Shown here piece after piece: positions 6,992 through 7,887 of a DNA stretch of 7,887 nt. The notes under the pieces were generated by a model that saw only the letters and a program-made list of their open reading frames with translations, ran no database searches and was not told the DNA's origin. Origin of the DNA: an uncultured Eubacteriales bacterium (GTDB taxonomy: Bacteria > Bacillota_A > Clostridia > Peptostreptococcales > Anaerovoracaceae). The stretch lies in NCBI GenBank assembly GCA_902774195.1, contig CACYHM010000074.1:1-7887 (forward strand), written 5' to 3'. The position numbers were made by a program, and so were the translations under genes. Every line of letters begins with the position of its first letter. The first letter of the stretch is position 1.

Positions 6992-7635
6992 CTGAGGGCA
7001 TAAAGGGCGTTATCTTCGATGTGGACGGAGTCCTGCTCGATTCGATGGAGATATGGACCGATCTCGGAGCAAGGTACCTCATGAGCATGAACAAAGAACC
7101 TGAAAAAGGACTTGCGCATGTTCTCTTTTCGATGAGCATGGAGCAGGGCGCGGAATATTTGACAGAACACTATTCTCTCGGCATATCCTCTGAAGAGGTG
7201 ATGGCCGGGCTGAGCGGCATGCTGCGCGACTTCTACTTCTATGAGGTCGAAGCAAAGCCGGGTGCGGCTGAATTGATGGAGCGCTTCAGGTCGGACAGAG
7301 TGAAGATGACGGCTGCCACTTCGAGCCCGGCAGAGCATGTCTCAAGGGCGCTTGAGCGCAACGGCATCCTGGGATATCTCGACAGGATATTCACCGTAGC
7401 TGAGGTCGGAACAAGCAAGCATTCTCCCGAAATATTCGATGCGGCGGCCGCGTTCATGGGAACGTCCCGCGATGAGACTCTCGTATTCGAAGACTCGCTT
7501 TATGCTCTTAAGACAGCGGCGGAGGCGGGCTTCCACACAGCCGGTGTCTTCGACGCCAGAGGCGAGACCGACCAGGAGGGCATGAAGGAGACCGCTGAGA
7601 TATACATAAAGGATCTGAGTGAAATGCTCGGGTAA
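6988..7635 (+). CDS. HAD-superfamily phosphatase in the thiamine operon
   Basis: This is a 215-residue haloacid dehalogenase-like phosphatase of the beta-phosphoglucomutase/phosphoglycolate phosphatase type. Motif I is FDVDGVLLDS, with D11 as likely nucleophile and D13 as acid/base. Motif II is TAATSSP (T111/S112), motif III includes K144 and motif IV is VFEDS (E168, D169). Residues about 18-85 form the helical C1 cap. An in-frame upstream extension exists, but the start at 6988 is chosen because it forms an ATGA overlap with the thiE stop and begins just before motif I, as usual. Tight coupling to thiE and the position before thiD suggest action on a thiamine-pathway phosphate, for example thiamine monophosphate or a phosphorylated precursor. 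This is inference: HAD substrate cannot be read from motifs, and a general sugar-phosphate phosphatase remains possible. Confidence 0.9.
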   Translation: MTEGIKGVIFDVDGVLLDSMEIWTDLGARYLMSMNKEPEKGLAHVLFSMSMEQGAEYLTEHYSLGISSEEVMAGLSGMLRDFYFYEVEAKPGAAELMERFRSDRVKMTAATSSPAEHVSRALERNGILGYLDRIFTVAEVGTSKHSPEIFDAAAAFMGTSRDETLVFEDSLYALKTAAEAGFHTAGVFDARGETDQEGMKETAEIYIKDLSEMLG

Positions 7636-7647
7636 AAAAGAATAAAA

Positions 7648-7680
7648 AGCGGCAGACCGGGGGCACCACTTTCTGCCGCT
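7648..7680 (-). terminator. Hairpin between the HAD gene and thiD, with its T-tract on the minus strand
   Basis: AGCGGCAGA (7648-7656) pairs perfectly with TCTGCCGCT (7672-7680) around a 15-base loop. On the plus strand it is followed by ATACAAAAG, not a T-tract. On the minus strand it is followed by TTTTT, then ATTC and TTTTTT, which is the form of an intrinsic terminator for transcription coming from the right. It could stop antisense RNA, or on the plus strand act as an mRNA-stabilising or partial attenuating stem between operon genes. Confidence 0.45.
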
Positions 7681-7720
7681 ATACAAAAGTGAATGCTTTG
7701 ACGAAAGGAGAAAAACGGAA

Positions 7721-7887
7721 ATGAGAAAAGCATTGACGATCGCAGGATCGGATTCCTGCGGAGGCGCCGGTATCCAGGCTGACATCAAGACGATGACCAT
7801 GAATGGAGTCTATGCCATGAGCGCGGTAACGGCGCTCACCGCACAGAACACTACCGGCGTAACAGGCATAATGGAGGCATCGCCTGA
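7721..7887 (+). CDS. thiD: Hydroxymethylpyrimidine / phosphomethylpyrimidine kinase ThiD, 5' part only
   Basis: ThiD phosphorylates HMP and then HMP-P to give HMP pyrophosphate, the pyrimidine substrate of ThiE. Only the first 55 residues lie in the window and the frame is open to the right edge. The N-terminal signature is clear: [20 protein letters not shown] (4-23), then [17 protein letters not shown] (31-47). Asp21 and Gln42 correspond by position to residues contacting the pyrimidine in characterised ThiD. The start at 7721 has AAAGGAG (7704-7710) ten bases upstream. It lies 85 bases after the HAD stop, the largest gap between genes in this operon, and that gap holds the hairpin. It may share the riboswitch-controlled transcript or have separate input. 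Confidence 0.95.
   Translation, partial: MRKALTIAGSDSCGGAGIQADIKTMTMNGVYAMSAVTALTAQNTTGVTGIMEASP

Overview
The window looks like a chromosomal segment of a low-to-mid GC Gram-positive anaerobe (Bacillota, probably Clostridia). This rests on the strong AGGAGG-type ribosome binding sites, a TPP riboswitch in front of a thiM-thiE-thiD salvage operon, a membrane-anchored DUF4015 protein, and a GPH-type sugar symporter paired with a GH36 alpha-galactosidase. I see no mobile element, CRISPR array, rRNA or tRNA. No single feature proves the lineage.

Left part (1-2802, minus strand): an alpha-galactoside uptake and hydrolysis operon, transcribed leftwards as GH36 alpha-galactosidase then GPH symporter, with a 28-base gap and a good promoter candidate upstream. 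Both genes are broken. The GH36 gene has a net +1 frameshift near 2412. The symporter has lost roughly 30 codons, including the region around TM3, with a frame change near 1024-1033. Every other complete gene in the window is intact, so local decay of this operon is more likely than uniformly poor sequence. The symporter also runs off the left edge.

Middle (2803-5257): a short divergent intergenic region with promoter candidates in both directions and an inverted repeat, then a 775-residue plus-strand protein. It has a Lys/Ala/Pro/Glu-rich N-terminal tail of about 195 residues, one transmembrane helix, an SH3-like extracellular stretch and a C-terminal DUF4015 glycoside-hydrolase-like barrel.

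Right part (5258-7887, plus strand): a thiamine salvage operon. A promoter candidate precedes a clear TPP riboswitch and a hairpin expression platform. Next come thiM (thiazole kinase), thiE (thiamine phosphate synthase), a HAD phosphatase overlapping thiE by four bases, and the start of thiD (HMP/HMP-P kinase), which is cut by the right edge. ThiM and ThiD would supply the two phosphorylated halves and ThiE would join them to thiamine monophosphate. The HAD protein may act on a thiamine-pathway phosphate ester, but its substrate is not shown by sequence. No de novo gene (thiC, thiG, thiH, thiS) is visible, so the visible part is a salvage set.

I did not find a wholly new system. The points most worth checking are the double lesion in the galactoside operon, the HAD gene coupled to thiE, the strongly basic cytoplasmic tail on the DUF4015 protein, and an intergenic hairpin before thiD whose T-tract lies on the opposite strand.
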